Shown here: one piece after another, positions 18,190-27,471 of the stretch | Layout of the letters: each line of letters starts with the position of its first letter | Position numbering within the stretch: position 1 is the first letter of the stretch | Source: Baekduia alba | Lineage (GTDB): Bacteria > Actinomycetota > Thermoleophilia > Solirubrobacterales > Solirubrobacteraceae | Length of the DNA: 64,000 nt | Assembly: GCF_028416635.1 (NCBI RefSeq) | Contig: NZ_CP114013.1 | Span: 4,154,001-4,218,000 of the forward strand | Direction: 5' to 3' | Translations under genes and position numbers: made by a program | The notes under the pieces: model-generated | Seen by the model: the letters and a program-made list of their open reading frames with translations, nothing else | Databases searched by the model: none | Told to the model about the DNA's origin: nothing

Positions 18190-18930
18190 ATGGCCACTGA
18201 GCCGACTGCCCGCGAAGCCAAGCTGATCCAGTACCTCAACGAGGCCTACGGGAAGGAGAAGGAGCTCGAGACGGCGCTGAAGGCGCACATCTCGATGACC
18301 TCCCGCGACGCGTACAAGAAGCGGCTGCGCGAGCACCTCAAGGAGACGTCGGCGCAGGCCAAGGGGCTCGAGCGCCGGATCAAGCAGCTCGGCGGCAAGG
18401 CGGAGGCGGTCTCGCTCCCCGGTCCGGAGGCGGCGTCGACCGCCGCGGCCAAGGCGACCGCCGTCGCGAAGAAGGGCGTCGCGCTCGCGCAGGGTCCGCT
18501 GCACGCGATCCGCGGGACCGGCGAGGCCGAGAAGCTGCTCAAGAACGCCAAGACCGAGCTGTTCAACGAGTTCGAGGAGATCGCCAACTACCTCGCGATC
18601 GAAGAGCTCGCCAACGCCCTGTACGACCGGGACACCGCCAAGCTCGCCAAGGAGTTCCGCCGCCAGGAGGAGCGCATGGCCGGCTTCCTCCAGCGGCTGA
18701 TCCCGCAGCTCGCCAGGCAGGTCGTGCGCGAGGACATCCCCGCCAAGGACCGCAAGCCGGCGCCGGCCGCCCCGGCGCGCACCCGGCCGGCCGCCGCGGC
18801 GACCACCGCGACCGCCGCCAAGCCCCGCGCCGCGACGGCGAAGCCGAAGCCGAAGCGCAAGCCCGCCGCCAAGAAGACCACCGCCACGCGCACCCGCAGC
18901 ACCGCCGCGGCGCGCGCCAAGAAGGCCTAG
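18190..18930 (+). CDS. DUF892 ferritin-like protein with Lys/Ala-rich histone-like tail
   Basis: 246 residues. Residues 10-175 form a four-helix ferritin-like region of the DUF892 (YciE/YciF) type: KLIQYLNEAYGKEKELETAL at the start and NEFEEIANYLAIEELA in the second half, linked to stress responses in other bacteria. From about 185 to the end the sequence is an Ala/Pro/Lys/Arg/Thr-rich low-complexity tail ending RTRSTAAARAKKA, like mycobacterial HupB or H1-type tails, which suggests nucleic-acid binding (inference). ATG 18190 is the only good start. It is the first chromosomal gene beyond tRNA-His and stands alone; a strong hairpin follows it. Confidence 0.85.
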   Translation: MATEPTAREAKLIQYLNEAYGKEKELETALKAHISMTSRDAYKKRLREHLKETSAQAKGLERRIKQLGGKAEAVSLPGPEAASTAAAKATAVAKKGVALAQGPLHAIRGTGEAEKLLKNAKTELFNEFEEIANYLAIEELANALYDRDTAKLAKEFRRQEERMAGFLQRLIPQLARQVVREDIPAKDRKPAPAAPARTRPAAAATTATAAKPRAATAKPKPKRKPAAKKTTATRTRSTAAARAKKA

Positions 18931-18949
18931 GCCCCACGCCCGCGCCCGT

Positions 18950-18980
18950 CCCGCGCGGCTCCCGATCGGAGCCGCGCGGG
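18950..18980. terminator. Hairpin between convergent genes (likely bidirectional terminator)
   Basis: A perfect 13-bp stem CCCGCGCGGCTCC/GGAGCCGCGCGGG with a 5-nt loop lies between the DUF892 gene and the HAD gene, which converge here. There is no T-run, as is common in high-G+C actinobacteria. Confidence 0.55.
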
Positions 18981-19017
18981 CCGCGCCGCGCAGCGCCCCG
19001 CCGCGCAGCGCCGCGCC

Positions 19018-19668
19018 TCAGGCCCCGAGCAGCTCCACCAGCTCGCCCGGCTCCCGCGCCAGCGCCACCGCGCCGGCCTCGCGCAGCTCCTGCTCGCCGC
19101 CGATCCCCCACAGCACGCCGATGCACGGCAGCTCGTGGGCCCGCGCGCCCAGAACGTCGAACTTGCGGTCCCCCACCATGACCGCCCTCCGCGCGCCCGC
19201 CAGCCCGTCCAGCGCCCGCGCGATCGTCAGCGACTTCGCCTCGTCGCGCGCCTGCAGCGACGGGCCGTGCACGGCGCCGAAGTACGACCGCAGCCCGAGC
19301 TGCTCCAGCAGCGCCTCGGCCAGGACCTGGGACTTGGACGTCGCGACGACCATCGGGATCGTCCCGGCCAGCTCGTCCAGCGCCTCCGGGATCCCGGCGA
19401 AGACGGCGCTCTCGGCCGTCATCGTCGCCCGGTAGCGCGCGCGGTAGCTCATGACCAACGCGTCGACCTGCCCCTCGTCGGCGGCGCCGAGCGTCGCGAA
19501 CGTCCGATGCAGCGGCGGCCCGAGGTGCGCGTGGAGCTCGTGATCCTCCCGCTCCGGCAGCCCGTGCGCGACCAGCGCGGCGTTGATCGAGCGCGCGAAC
19601 GCGGTCCGGGAGTCGACGAGCACCCCGTCGAGGTCGAACAGCACGGCGTCGGCGTTGAGCGAGTCCAT
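19018..19668 (-). CDS. HAD-family phosphatase (phosphoglycolate phosphatase-like)
   Basis: 216 residues from ATG 19668 (a TTG one codon earlier is possible). Motif I FDLDGVLVDS has the nucleophile and acid Asp at residues ~10 and ~12, motif II is VVATSKSQ, and MVGDRKFDV near residue 165 is motif IV. The cap insert between motifs I and II is the C1 helical type of phosphoglycolate phosphatase/beta-phosphoglucomutase-like enzymes. The substrate cannot be told from sequence. The gene starts 3 nt after the stop of the upstream lipoprotein gene, so the two are probably co-transcribed. Confidence 0.88.
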   Translation of the reverse strand: MDSLNADAVLFDLDGVLVDSRTAFARSINAALVAHGLPEREDHELHAHLGPPLHRTFATLGAADEGQVDALVMSYRARYRATMTAESAVFAGIPEALDELAGTIPMVVATSKSQVLAEALLEQLGLRSYFGAVHGPSLQARDEAKSLTIARALDGLAGARRAVMVGDRKFDVLGARAHELPCIGVLWGIGGEQELREAGAVALAREPGELVELLGA

Positions 19669-19671
19669 CAA

Positions 19672-20613
19672 CTACTTCCTCGGGGCGTAGCGGCGCAGCT
19701 CGGGAGCGGCGCCTTCGGGGGCGGTGAAGAACGAACGGCCGTCGGCGGCGAGCGCGAGCGCCTCGCCCTGGCCCTCGCGGCCGAGCGCGACCTGGCCGGT
19801 GCAGCGGTCGCCGTCGACGATCGTGCGTGCGAGCGAGACGCCTGGGCGCCGCTTCCACACCGACAGCGCGGTGTAGGTCCGGACCGCGACGATGCGCCCG
19901 TCGGTGCTGACGTCGCCCGCGGTGGCCAGGCCGCCGAGGCCCAGCTCGATCGTCCCGACGCGGCGCAGCGTCTGCGTCGTCGCGCCGCGCACGCTCGCGG
20001 CGTACACGCCGGACCGACCGCTGAACGCCTTGGTGACGATCACGATCTCGCCCGTGCGCGGGTCGGCGATCAGCGTCTCGGCGTTCTGCGCGCCGTCGGG
20101 GTAGGTGAGCGTGTAGCGCGTGGCGGGCGCGGTGGCGCTCGGCTTCGCGGCCAGCTTCGGCTCCGGGACGCGGTAGACGCTGACGTCCGCCCGCTCGGCG
20201 TCGTTGTCGCCGATGTCGCCCAGGAGCAGGTCGCCGCCGGGCCCGATCGCGATGTCCTCCCAGTCGGTCGCCTCGGCGCCGGGGACGTCGAGCGAAGCGA
20301 TCAGCGAGCCGTCGGTCCGCAGCGCGAAGACGCGCGCGCGGTCGCCGGAGTCGTTGTGCGCCCACAGGACGCCGGGCTGCGTGGCGCTGCGCGCCAGGCC
20401 CGAGAGCTCGGTGGCCTCCGGCGCGTCGACGCGCCCGGCGACGCGGGCGCGCAGCGGACCGCACAGGACCGGCACCGCCGGCGCGGGCTTCGCCGCCGCA
20501 GGGCGCGTCGCCGTCGTCGTGGTCGCGGGCGCGTCCCCGCCACCGCAGGCCGCCACCGCGACGGTGGCGCCCACGACCAGCGCGGCGAGCTGCGGAGCGC
20601 GGAGGGACGGCAT
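19672..20613 (-). CDS. Secreted lipoprotein, probable beta-propeller
   Basis: 313 residues. The N-terminus is a lipoprotein signal peptide with lipobox VAAC (Cys at ~23), followed by a Thr/Ala/Pro-rich linker to about residue 48. The rest shows repeating strands with motifs like GVLWAHNDSGDRARVFAL, TDWEDIAIGPGGDLLLGDIG and DGRIVAVRTYTALSVW, typical of propeller or esterase-like surface proteins, but no catalytic residues are obvious. It is expected outside the membrane, lipid-anchored. It is followed directly by the HAD phosphatase gene. Function unknown. Confidence 0.8.
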   Translation of the reverse strand: MPSLRAPQLAALVVGATVAVAACGGGDAPATTTTATRPAAAKPAPAVPVLCGPLRARVAGRVDAPEATELSGLARSATQPGVLWAHNDSGDRARVFALRTDGSLIASLDVPGAEATDWEDIAIGPGGDLLLGDIGDNDAERADVSVYRVPEPKLAAKPSATAPATRYTLTYPDGAQNAETLIADPRTGEIVIVTKAFSGRSGVYAASVRGATTQTLRRVGTIELGLGGLATAGDVSTDGRIVAVRTYTALSVWKRRPGVSLARTIVDGDRCTGQVALGREGQGEALALAADGRSFFTAPEGAAPELRRYAPRK

Positions 20614-20668
20614 GCGCAGCCGGCACCCTACCCGGCGCGTCCGCGCTCGGCACGGCGCCGCCCCGGCG

Positions 20669-21742
20669 CTACCTGCCGCGCTTGACCGTGAAGCGCTTCG
20701 GGGCCAGCACGCGGGCGTTGCCGGCCTGGTCGGTGACGGTCGTGACGAGCTTGACCTTCACCGCCTTGCGCGCCTTGACGTGGGACCTGCCCTGCCTGGA
20801 CAGCTTGAGCTTGACCGTGACCTTGCCGGCCTGGCCGACGACCGCGCGGCCGCGGCCCAGGACCGTCGCCTTCGCGGCCTTGGCGCCGTCGTCGAGGTAC
20901 AGCGTCTGGGTGACGGTCCCCGGCTCGGTGATCGTCACCGCGTCGGAGAACGTGCCGGCCACCAGCGCCCGCCACGCGGTGGCGAGCCGCAGCTTGAGCA
21001 GCGCCGCGACCGGCGCCACGAGGTCCTTGGCCGGCGCGGGCGCGGGCACCACCGCGGGCGCGGGCGCGGGCGCGGGAGCGGGAGCCGCGGCGGGCGCCGG
21101 CGCCGGGTCGGCCGGCGGGCAGTCCCCCACCGGCCGCGTCACGTCGGAGAACACCGAGAACCCCGTGCCCACCGCGTCGATCGGCCGGGTCTGCGATGCC
21201 GTGACCGTCCACGCGCTCGACAGCGCCTTGGCGAACGTCCCGGCGAACGTCGTCCCCGGCCCGCTCAGCTTCACCGCCGCCAGCGCCTCGTTGCGCGGGT
21301 CGTGCGCGCCGTAGCTCAGCGCGGCCGTCACGCTGACGGCCGCGGCGTCGTCGCGGACGCCCGAGAACGTCGCCGCCGCGCCGCACACGCCGGCGTCGAA
21401 GCCCGGCGCGCCGGTGTAGGTCGCCGAATGGCTCTCGTTCGCGTCGAGGTCGGTGAGGACGAGCTGGTCGCCGGCCTGCATCGTGAACGGCGCGAGCTGG
21501 ACGTAGCCGACGCCGGTGCCGGTCGCGGCCGTCGCGCCGCCCCGCAGCACGTCGAGCTGGAAGGTGTCGGCCACCGAGCTGACGCCGACGACCGCGTAGC
21601 CCTCGACATGCCCCGTCACGGCGCCCGCGGCGTCCACCGCCGTCGACGTCGACACGTACATCTTCGCGGACGCCGGCCCGGCGGCCACGGCGACCAGCCA
21701 GCACAGCGACACGACGACCACGGCACACGCGCGCGCGAACAT
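20669..21742 (-). CDS. Secreted protein with C-terminal Ig-like domain
   Basis: 357 residues from ATG 21742; a start 14 codons upstream (21784) is possible but would put polar residues before the signal peptide MFARACAVVVVSLCWLVAVA. After cleavage the sequence has an all-beta N-terminal domain to about residue 205, then an Ala/Pro repeat linker (PAPAPAAAPAPAPAPAP near 215-240) and a basic C-terminal beta domain ending VTDQAGNARVLAPKRFTVKR, the Ig-like type common in secreted proteins of this order. No enzyme motif. The gene stands alone between the lipoprotein gene and a divergent HNH gene. Confidence 0.75.
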   Translation of the reverse strand: MFARACAVVVVSLCWLVAVAAGPASAKMYVSTSTAVDAAGAVTGHVEGYAVVGVSSVADTFQLDVLRGGATAATGTGVGYVQLAPFTMQAGDQLVLTDLDANESHSATYTGAPGFDAGVCGAAATFSGVRDDAAAVSVTAALSYGAHDPRNEALAAVKLSGPGTTFAGTFAKALSSAWTVTASQTRPIDAVGTGFSVFSDVTRPVGDCPPADPAPAPAAAPAPAPAPAPAVVPAPAPAKDLVAPVAALLKLRLATAWRALVAGTFSDAVTITEPGTVTQTLYLDDGAKAAKATVLGRGRAVVGQAGKVTVKLKLSRQGRSHVKARKAVKVKLVTTVTDQAGNARVLAPKRFTVKRGR

Positions 21743-21853
21743 GCCCCAGAGGTCGGCAGCCACCCCGCCGACGTTGAGCCCCACGCGTCAACGGCCTGAC
21801 CGGCAACCGCCGTTGCACGCCGTCCGCGGCGCCTCGTAGCGTCGTCCGCCGCC

Positions 21854-22390
21854 ATGCTCCGCGAGGCCAACAACGCCGCCTGGGCCCGCCACGGCCGCTG
21901 GCCGTTCAGGCGCCACGTCTTCACCGCCGGGCGCCTCGTCGCGGCCCGCGGGCTGCGCGCCGCCGAGCACCGGGCGCTCGAAGACGATCAGCGCAGCCAG
22001 GCCGTCGCCGTCCTCCAGGCGCCCAACGGCCGCACCTACTGGTGGTGCATGGACCGCTTCTTCTGGGAGGACGACGGCCTCTCGGCCCACGACGTCCTCG
22101 CGCTCGTCCACGAGCGCCACGTGCGCGCGCGCCGCCGCCTGGCCCGGGCGCACGCGACGCTCGCCCACGAGCACGACGCCCGCGACGAGCACCGCCGCGA
22201 GCCCATCCCCCGCGACGTCCGCCGCGCCGTCTGGGAGCGCGACGGCGGCGCCTGCGTCGACTGCGGCGAGGCCTTCGAGCTGCAGTTCGACCACGTCATC
22301 CCGATCGCTTTGGGCGGGGCCGACACCATCGAGAACCTCCAGGTCCTCTGCGGCCCGTGCAACCGCGCCAAGGGCGCGCACATCGGTTGA
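21854..22390 (+). CDS. HNH endonuclease domain protein
   Basis: 178 residues. The C-terminal third is a standard HNH nuclease: [17 protein letters not shown] (zinc-type Cys pair), the central [20 protein letters not shown] with the catalytic DH and Asn, and [14 protein letters not shown] with the second Cys pair. The N-terminal ~115 residues are Arg/His-rich, helical and not recognised. No phage or restriction neighbours, so it looks like a stand-alone chromosomal HNH protein; role unknown. ATG 21854 lies at the start of the frame. Confidence 0.85.
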   Translation: MLREANNAAWARHGRWPFRRHVFTAGRLVAARGLRAAEHRALEDDQRSQAVAVLQAPNGRTYWWCMDRFFWEDDGLSAHDVLALVHERHVRARRRLARAHATLAHEHDARDEHRREPIPRDVRRAVWERDGGACVDCGEAFELQFDHVIPIALGGADTIENLQVLCGPCNRAKGAHIG

Positions 22391-22401
22391 GCGGCGACGC
22401 C

Positions 22402-23913
22402 CTACGGCCAGCGTCGCAGCGCCGCGGCCGCCGCCGCGTCGCCCGGCACGCCGTGCACCGCCCCGCCCGGGAACGCGGCCGCGCTGCCCAGGAACAGGCC
22501 CTTGATCGGCGTCCGGTAGGGCGAGACCTTCGGCACCGGGCGGAACACCACCTGGCGCAGCGTGTAGCTGCCGCCGCCGACGTCGCCGCCCACGAGGTTC
22601 GCGTTGCGCTCCTCCAGCGCCGCGGGCGACAGCACGTGGCGGGCCAGGATCAGGTCGCGGAACCCGGGCGCGTAGCGCTCGACCTGCGCCTCGACGCGCT
22701 CGACGTGGCGGTCGACCTCGCCGTCCCAGACCGCCGCGGACGCCGGCCCGTGCGTGTAGGCCCACGCGGTGTGCTTGCCGGCCGGCGCACGGGTGGGGTC
22801 GGCGATCGACTGCTGGCCCATGAGCAGGAACGGGTGCTCGGGCAGCCCGTACTCGGCGCGCTGCACCGTCGCCAGCAGCTCGTCCTCGGAGCCGGCGACG
22901 TGCACGGTCCCAGCGCCGCGCGCCCCCGGGTCGGTCCACGGGATCGGGCCGTCCAGCGCCCAGTCGAGCTTCAGCGTCGCCGGCCCGTAGACGTAGCGCT
23001 TCAACATGCTCGCGTACCAGCCGCTCAGCGCGTCGCCGGCCATCGCCGCCAGCGCCTTGGGCATCACGTCGGCGACGACGATCGGTGCTCGGAGCTCCTC
23101 GCCACCGGCGACCCCTGCACCTACGGCGCGGCCGCCGGACACCAGCACGCGCTCGACGCGCGCGCCCGTCCGGACCTCGCCGCCCAAGGACGTCAGGTAG
23201 CCGACCAGCGCGTCGGCCAGCCGGCCCGCCCCGCCACGCGGCGACGGCCATCCGACCGCATGGCCGAGCAGGTTGAGGTAGGCCGCCGCGATCGCGCCCC
23301 CCGGCTTGTTCGGCGGCGTGTCGCCGTGCATCGCCGAGCCGTAGAGCCACGCGCGCGCGCCGCCGCTCTCGAACGTCCGCCGGCCCAGCCCCACCGACGA
23401 CTCCGCGAGCAGCCGCGTGAACTTCAGCGTCCCGATCGGCCCGGCCTGCACGAGCAGCTTCGCGGGCCCCTCGATCGGCGGGAAGCCCGACAGCATCGTC
23501 GCGCGCAGCGCGTCCCAGGCCTTCAGATACGGCGTGGCGAAGCCCGCCCATGCCGCCCCGTCGCCCGCGTGCACCGCGTCCAGCGACGCCACCGTCTCGT
23601 CCATCGACCGGTACAGGACCGGCGCCGGCCCGTCGGGCAGCGGCGTCGCGTAGCAGGACGCCGGATGCACCCACTCCAGGCCGTGCTCGGCCAGCGGCAT
23701 CCGGCCGAACACCGGCGACGCGGCGCCCGCCGGGTAGACCGACGAGAACGTGTCGTGCCGGAAGCCCGGCAGCGTCAGCTCCTCGGTCCGGACCGCGCCG
23801 CCGTAGTGGTCGGCCGCCTCCAGCACCACGACCGACCGGCCGGCCTCGGCCAGGCGGATGGCGGCGGCCAGGCCGTTGGGCCCGGAGCCGATCACGACGG
23901 CGTCGGTGCTCAC
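22402..23913 (-). CDS. FAD-dependent oxidoreductase, phytoene desaturase-like
   Basis: 503 residues from GTG 23913, which makes a 4-nt GTGA overlap with the upstream gene. The dinucleotide-binding motif VVIGSGPNGLAAAIRLAEAG is at residues 5-24, followed by the second acidic strand VVVLEAADHYGG, and the C-terminal FAD motif IKGLFLGSAAAFPGGAVHG. This is the pattern of the CrtI/carotenoid desaturase-retinol saturase group of NAD(P)/FAD oxidoreductases. There are no other carotenoid genes nearby, so the substrate is open. It is translationally coupled to the unknown protein at 23910-25040 and probably works with it. Confidence 0.88.
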   Translation of the reverse strand: MSTDAVVIGSGPNGLAAAIRLAEAGRSVVVLEAADHYGGAVRTEELTLPGFRHDTFSSVYPAGAASPVFGRMPLAEHGLEWVHPASCYATPLPDGPAPVLYRSMDETVASLDAVHAGDGAAWAGFATPYLKAWDALRATMLSGFPPIEGPAKLLVQAGPIGTLKFTRLLAESSVGLGRRTFESGGARAWLYGSAMHGDTPPNKPGGAIAAAYLNLLGHAVGWPSPRGGAGRLADALVGYLTSLGGEVRTGARVERVLVSGGRAVGAGVAGGEELRAPIVVADVMPKALAAMAGDALSGWYASMLKRYVYGPATLKLDWALDGPIPWTDPGARGAGTVHVAGSEDELLATVQRAEYGLPEHPFLLMGQQSIADPTRAPAGKHTAWAYTHGPASAAVWDGEVDRHVERVEAQVERYAPGFRDLILARHVLSPAALEERNANLVGGDVGGGSYTLRQVVFRPVPKVSPYRTPIKGLFLGSAAAFPGGAVHGVPGDAAAAAALRRWP

Positions 23914-25040
23914 CGCGCGGCCACGGCGAGCGCGAGCTGGTGGAGCATGCTCAGCCGCTCGATCGCGCCCTGGCCCCAGAACGCGTGCTGGGCCTGCGAG
24001 CCCGCCAGCCGGTAGGCGCGGTCGATGTGCCACGGCATCGGGTCCCACGTCCCGGCGGCCTGCACGTAGGCCTCGCCGTCCAAGGTGTACAGGATGAGCC
24101 GGTTGTGGCCGTTGCCCATGAAGTGGCCCTGGTGCGTGGTGAGGTCGAAGCCGACCGCGGGGACGCCGCCCTCGGGCACCGCGCGCGGCTCGTCGTCGCC
24201 GTAGCGCGCCAGCCCGTCCTCGAGCTGCGCGAAGTACGCGGCCAGCGCGTCGGGGTCGTCGGGCGTGACGAGCTGGGTGATCGTCACGTACCCGCGCGTG
24301 AACACCGGACGGCCGGAGTCGGTGCCGGCCGCGACCTCGATCTCGAACGTCTGCCCGTCCAGGCCGCCGGCGCGCAGCGGCGTGAAGCGCCCGATCTCGC
24401 TCGCGTAGTCCGGCCAGGTCTCGGTCCGCAGCAGCGCCGCGACCACGGCCTCGACCGACGCCACCTTCACGGCCGGGTAGGTGTGCCAGACCTGCTCGGC
24501 GGGCGGCGCGCTCTCAGGCGTCAAGGGCCCCAACTTGGCCAGGACGCGGCGGCGCTCCGGGTTGTAGGCCTCGCGGTCGGCGACGGTCGCGAACGCGATG
24601 CCCCACCCACGCCGCGCGTCGTCGGCGTAGGCGGCCGGGAACCAGTCGCCGATCAGCTGCGCCGCGCTGTCCTCGAGCTGCTCGCGCGACAGCGTGCCGC
24701 GCGCGCTGCGGTCGGTGTGGAAGCGCTCGGCGCCGAAGGCCTTGTGGAACGCCGGCAGGTCGTTGACGTGCAGCCGCCGGTGCGTGTCCTTGTTGTACCA
24801 GTAGGTCGTCAGGACCGCGAACGCGAAGCGCAGGTCGTCGACCTCGCGCGCGTCCACCGCCCGGCGGTAATAGGCCGCGTTGAGGAAGTCGGTCACCCAC
24901 GGCGCGGCATCGCGGCCGGCGATCGACGACCCCGTCATCCGGGCGAAGCGCAGCGGGCCCGTCCGTGGGACGTCCCGCTGCTGCGCCTCGACCTCGGCGG
25001 CGTCGTCGACGTGCTCGAGGAGATCGTCGTCGGGCGTCAT
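23910..25040 (-). CDS. Protein of unknown function coupled to FAD oxidoreductase
   Basis: 376 residues from ATG 25040; a codon six positions upstream is possible. It is soluble, with many Trp/Tyr/His residues (APWVTDFLNAAYYRRAVDAR, VLTTYWYNKDTHRR, FDLTTHQGHFMGNGHNRLIL, WDPMPWHIDRAYRL). I do not recognise the family. The stop overlaps the GTG of the phytoene desaturase-like gene by 4 nt, so the two proteins are made together and may be subunits or consecutive enzymes of one pathway (inference). Confidence 0.75.
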   Translation of the reverse strand: MTPDDDLLEHVDDAAEVEAQQRDVPRTGPLRFARMTGSSIAGRDAAPWVTDFLNAAYYRRAVDAREVDDLRFAFAVLTTYWYNKDTHRRLHVNDLPAFHKAFGAERFHTDRSARGTLSREQLEDSAAQLIGDWFPAAYADDARRGWGIAFATVADREAYNPERRRVLAKLGPLTPESAPPAEQVWHTYPAVKVASVEAVVAALLRTETWPDYASEIGRFTPLRAGGLDGQTFEIEVAAGTDSGRPVFTRGYVTITQLVTPDDPDALAAYFAQLEDGLARYGDDEPRAVPEGGVPAVGFDLTTHQGHFMGNGHNRLILYTLDGEAYVQAAGTWDPMPWHIDRAYRLAGSQAQHAFWGQGAIERLSMLHQLALAVAAR

Positions 25041-25095
25041 GCCCCCAGCGTTCCACACATCGCACGGCTCAACCGTGCGATCGGCACACGGACGC

Positions 25096-26595
25096 TCAGC
25101 TCAGCGCCGGCTCCCGCTGCGCTTCGTAATCCGGGGCATCGTCCAGCTCGGCCTCCGGCGCGCCATGGGCCATCGCCGGCGCGGGCTGGATGACCGCGAT
25201 CGCCACGACGACCGCGGCGAGCGCCAGCCCGAGGCCGACCACGAAGGCGAGCTGGTAGCCGCCGGTCAGCGCCTCGGCCGTCGACTTGCCCTGCTCGCGC
25301 AGCTTGTCGCTGTGCGTGGCCGACAGCGTCGCGAGCACCGCGAGGCCCAGTGCGCCGCCGACCTGGGCGGTCGTGTTGACCAGCCCGGAGGCCAGGCCCG
25401 CCTGCTCGGGCTCGACGCCCGACATCGCCAGCGTCATCAGCGCCGGGAACGCCGTGCCGGCGCCGACGCCGAAGATCGCCATCGCGGGGAAGATGTCGAC
25501 CCAGTACGTGCCGTCGGGCGAGATCTGGGTCAGCCACGCCAGGCCGGCGCAGACGCCGACGAGACCCGGGATCAGGACGTTGCGCGCGCCGAAGCGCATG
25601 ATCAGCTTGTCGGTGTAGCCGATCGACAGCGCGCCCATGGTCACCGTCGCGGGCAGGAACGCGAAGCCGATCTGCAGCGGGTCGTAGTGCAGGACGCGCT
25701 GGAGGTAGAGCGTCCCCATGAAGAACATCCCGAACATCCCGGCGACCGCCAGGACCTGCACGAGGTTGGACCCGGTGATGTTGCGCGAGCGGAAGATCCC
25801 GAGCGGCACGAGCGGCGTCTTGGCGGTCGCCTCGCGCGCCACGAAGGCGGCGACGAGGACGAGCGCGATCGCGCCGAGCGCGAGCGTCTCGGTCGCGCCC
25901 CAGCCCTTGTCGGCGGCCGGCTTGACCATCGTGTAGACGAGCAGCATCAGCGCGCTGGTGATCAGGACCGCGCCCGCGACGTCGGCGCCCGCGGACAGGC
26001 CGGCGCCGCGGTCGTGCGGCAGCAGACGGGTCGCGAGCACGGCGGTCACGACGCCGATCGGGACGTTGATGAAGAAGATCCAGTGCCAGTTGATGGTGTC
26101 GGTCAGGACGCCACCGGCCAGCAGGCCGATCGAGCCGCCGGCGCTGGCGACGAACGCGAAGACCCCGATCGCCTTGGCCTGCTCGGCCGGCTTGGGGAAC
26201 ATCGTGACGATCATGCCGAGGATGACCGCGGAGGTCATCGCGCCGCCGATGCCCTGGGCGAAGCGCGCGGCGACGAGCATCTCCTGCGACGTCGACGCGC
26301 CGCAGAGCACCGAGCAGGCGGTGAAGACGGCGAGGCCGGAAAGGAACATCCCGCGGCGGCTGAGCAGGTCGCCGAGCCGGCCGGCGAGCAGCAGCAGGCC
26401 GCCGAAGGCGATCAGGTAGGCGTTGATCACCCAGGCCAGGCCGGAGCTCGTGAAGCCGAGGTCGTTCTGGATCGACGGCAGCGCGACGTTCACGACGGTC
26501 GTGTCGAGCACGATCATCAACATGCCGACGCACAGCACCACGAGGGCGATCCAGCGCTCGCGGTCGGTCTCGGTCTCGGTCGTGTCGGTGGTCAT
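25096..26595 (-). CDS. MFS multidrug efflux transporter, DHA2 (14-TM) family
   Basis: 499 residues with about 14 hydrophobic segments, starting after a Thr/Glu-rich cytoplasmic head. Motifs fit EmrB/QacA-type drug:H+ antiporters: LVVLCVGMLMIVLDTTVVNVALP in TM1 (motif D1, Asp in the LDTTVVNVALP core) and LLLLAGRLGDLLSRRGMFL (motif A) after TM2. It acts in the cytoplasmic membrane; the substrate is not predictable. The gene is divergent from the MOSC gene at 26698 and has no regulator beside it. The ATG 26595 is well placed. Confidence 0.9.
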   Translation of the reverse strand: MTTDTTETETDRERWIALVVLCVGMLMIVLDTTVVNVALPSIQNDLGFTSSGLAWVINAYLIAFGGLLLLAGRLGDLLSRRGMFLSGLAVFTACSVLCGASTSQEMLVAARFAQGIGGAMTSAVILGMIVTMFPKPAEQAKAIGVFAFVASAGGSIGLLAGGVLTDTINWHWIFFINVPIGVVTAVLATRLLPHDRGAGLSAGADVAGAVLITSALMLLVYTMVKPAADKGWGATETLALGAIALVLVAAFVAREATAKTPLVPLGIFRSRNITGSNLVQVLAVAGMFGMFFMGTLYLQRVLHYDPLQIGFAFLPATVTMGALSIGYTDKLIMRFGARNVLIPGLVGVCAGLAWLTQISPDGTYWVDIFPAMAIFGVGAGTAFPALMTLAMSGVEPEQAGLASGLVNTTAQVGGALGLAVLATLSATHSDKLREQGKSTAEALTGGYQLAFVVGLGLALAAVVVAIAVIQPAPAMAHGAPEAELDDAPDYEAQREPALS

Positions 26596-26697
26596 GCGCA
26601 GGCTCCTGGGATGGGTTCTCGGGGAGAGAAGGGGTTCTGAGGCGAGGACGGGTCGCGACGCTCGGACTCATCGGCGGCCGCCGATAGCGTTTGCGTC

Positions 26698-27471
26698 ATG
26701 ACCACGGGTCGGAGCCGTCCGCGCGTTCTCGACATGAGACACGCAGAAGCCCGCGAATCGTTTCCTCCCGTAGGGCGAATCGTCGGGCTCCTGCGCTTTC
26801 CCGTCAAGTCGATGGCCGCGGAACGGCTCGCCGCGGCCGACGTCGACTGGCACGGGCTGGCCGGCGATCGGCGCTGGGCCTTCGTGCGGCCGGGGCTGGA
26901 GCGCAGCAGCTTCCCGTGGCTGACGATCCGCGAGAAGCCCGAGTTGGCGCACTACCGCCCGGCCTTCTCCGAGCCCGAGCGGCCGGAGGCGTCCGCGACG
27001 GTCGTGACCACGCCCGACGGCGCGCGGCACGACGTGGGCGACCCCGCGCTCGCCGCGCTCCTCGGCGACGGCGTACGCGTCATCAAGCAGAACCGCGGCG
27101 TGTTCGACATCGCGCCGCTGTCGCTGATCACGACGCAGACGATCGCGTCGCTCGGCGGGCTGCTCGGCCGCGCGCTGGAGGAGCTGCGGTTCCGCCCCAA
27201 CCTGCTCGTGGAGGCGGCGAGCGACGAGCCGTTCCCCGAGGACGCGTGGGTCGGCGCGACGCTGCGCTGCGCGTCGGGCCTGGCGTTCCGGGTCGACCAG
27301 CGCGACAAGCGCTGCGTGATGATCAACGTCGACCCGGTGAGCACCGAGCGCGATCCGGCGGTCCTGCGCACGGTCGCCCGCGAACTCGAGGCGTGCCTCG
27401 GCGTGTACGGGACGACCGTGTCGCCCGGGCGCGTCGCGGTCGGCGACGCGCTGGTGCTCGCGTCGGACTAG
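26698..27471 (+). CDS. MOSC domain protein
   Basis: 257 residues. The N-terminal beta-barrel begins [14 protein letters not shown] with the basic/Pro-Val-Lys-Ser signature, and the C-terminal MOSC domain has [11 protein letters not shown] and [11 protein letters not shown] with the conserved Cys that binds the molybdenum cofactor in this superfamily. Members include mARC/YiiM-like molybdoenzymes reducing N-hydroxylated compounds; the exact reaction is unknown. The start may be later (ATG 26734). It converges with the hydrolase gene, overlapping it by 4 nt at the stop codons. Confidence 0.85.
   Translation: MTTGRSRPRVLDMRHAEARESFPPVGRIVGLLRFPVKSMAAERLAAADVDWHGLAGDRRWAFVRPGLERSSFPWLTIREKPELAHYRPAFSEPERPEASATVVTTPDGARHDVGDPALAALLGDGVRVIKQNRGVFDIAPLSLITTQTIASLGGLLGRALEELRFRPNLLVEAASDEPFPEDAWVGATLRCASGLAFRVDQRDKRCVMINVDPVSTERDPAVLRTVARELEACLGVYGTTVSPGRVAVGDALVLASD

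Noticed and set aside
18563-20653. 696-codon minus-strand frame
   Set aside because: Extremely Arg/Ala-rich; it overlaps the HAD and lipoprotein genes in another frame, as expected in very G+C-rich DNA.
22042-24015. 657-codon plus-strand frame
   Set aside because: Antisense shadow of the FAD oxidoreductase gene with no protein-like composition.
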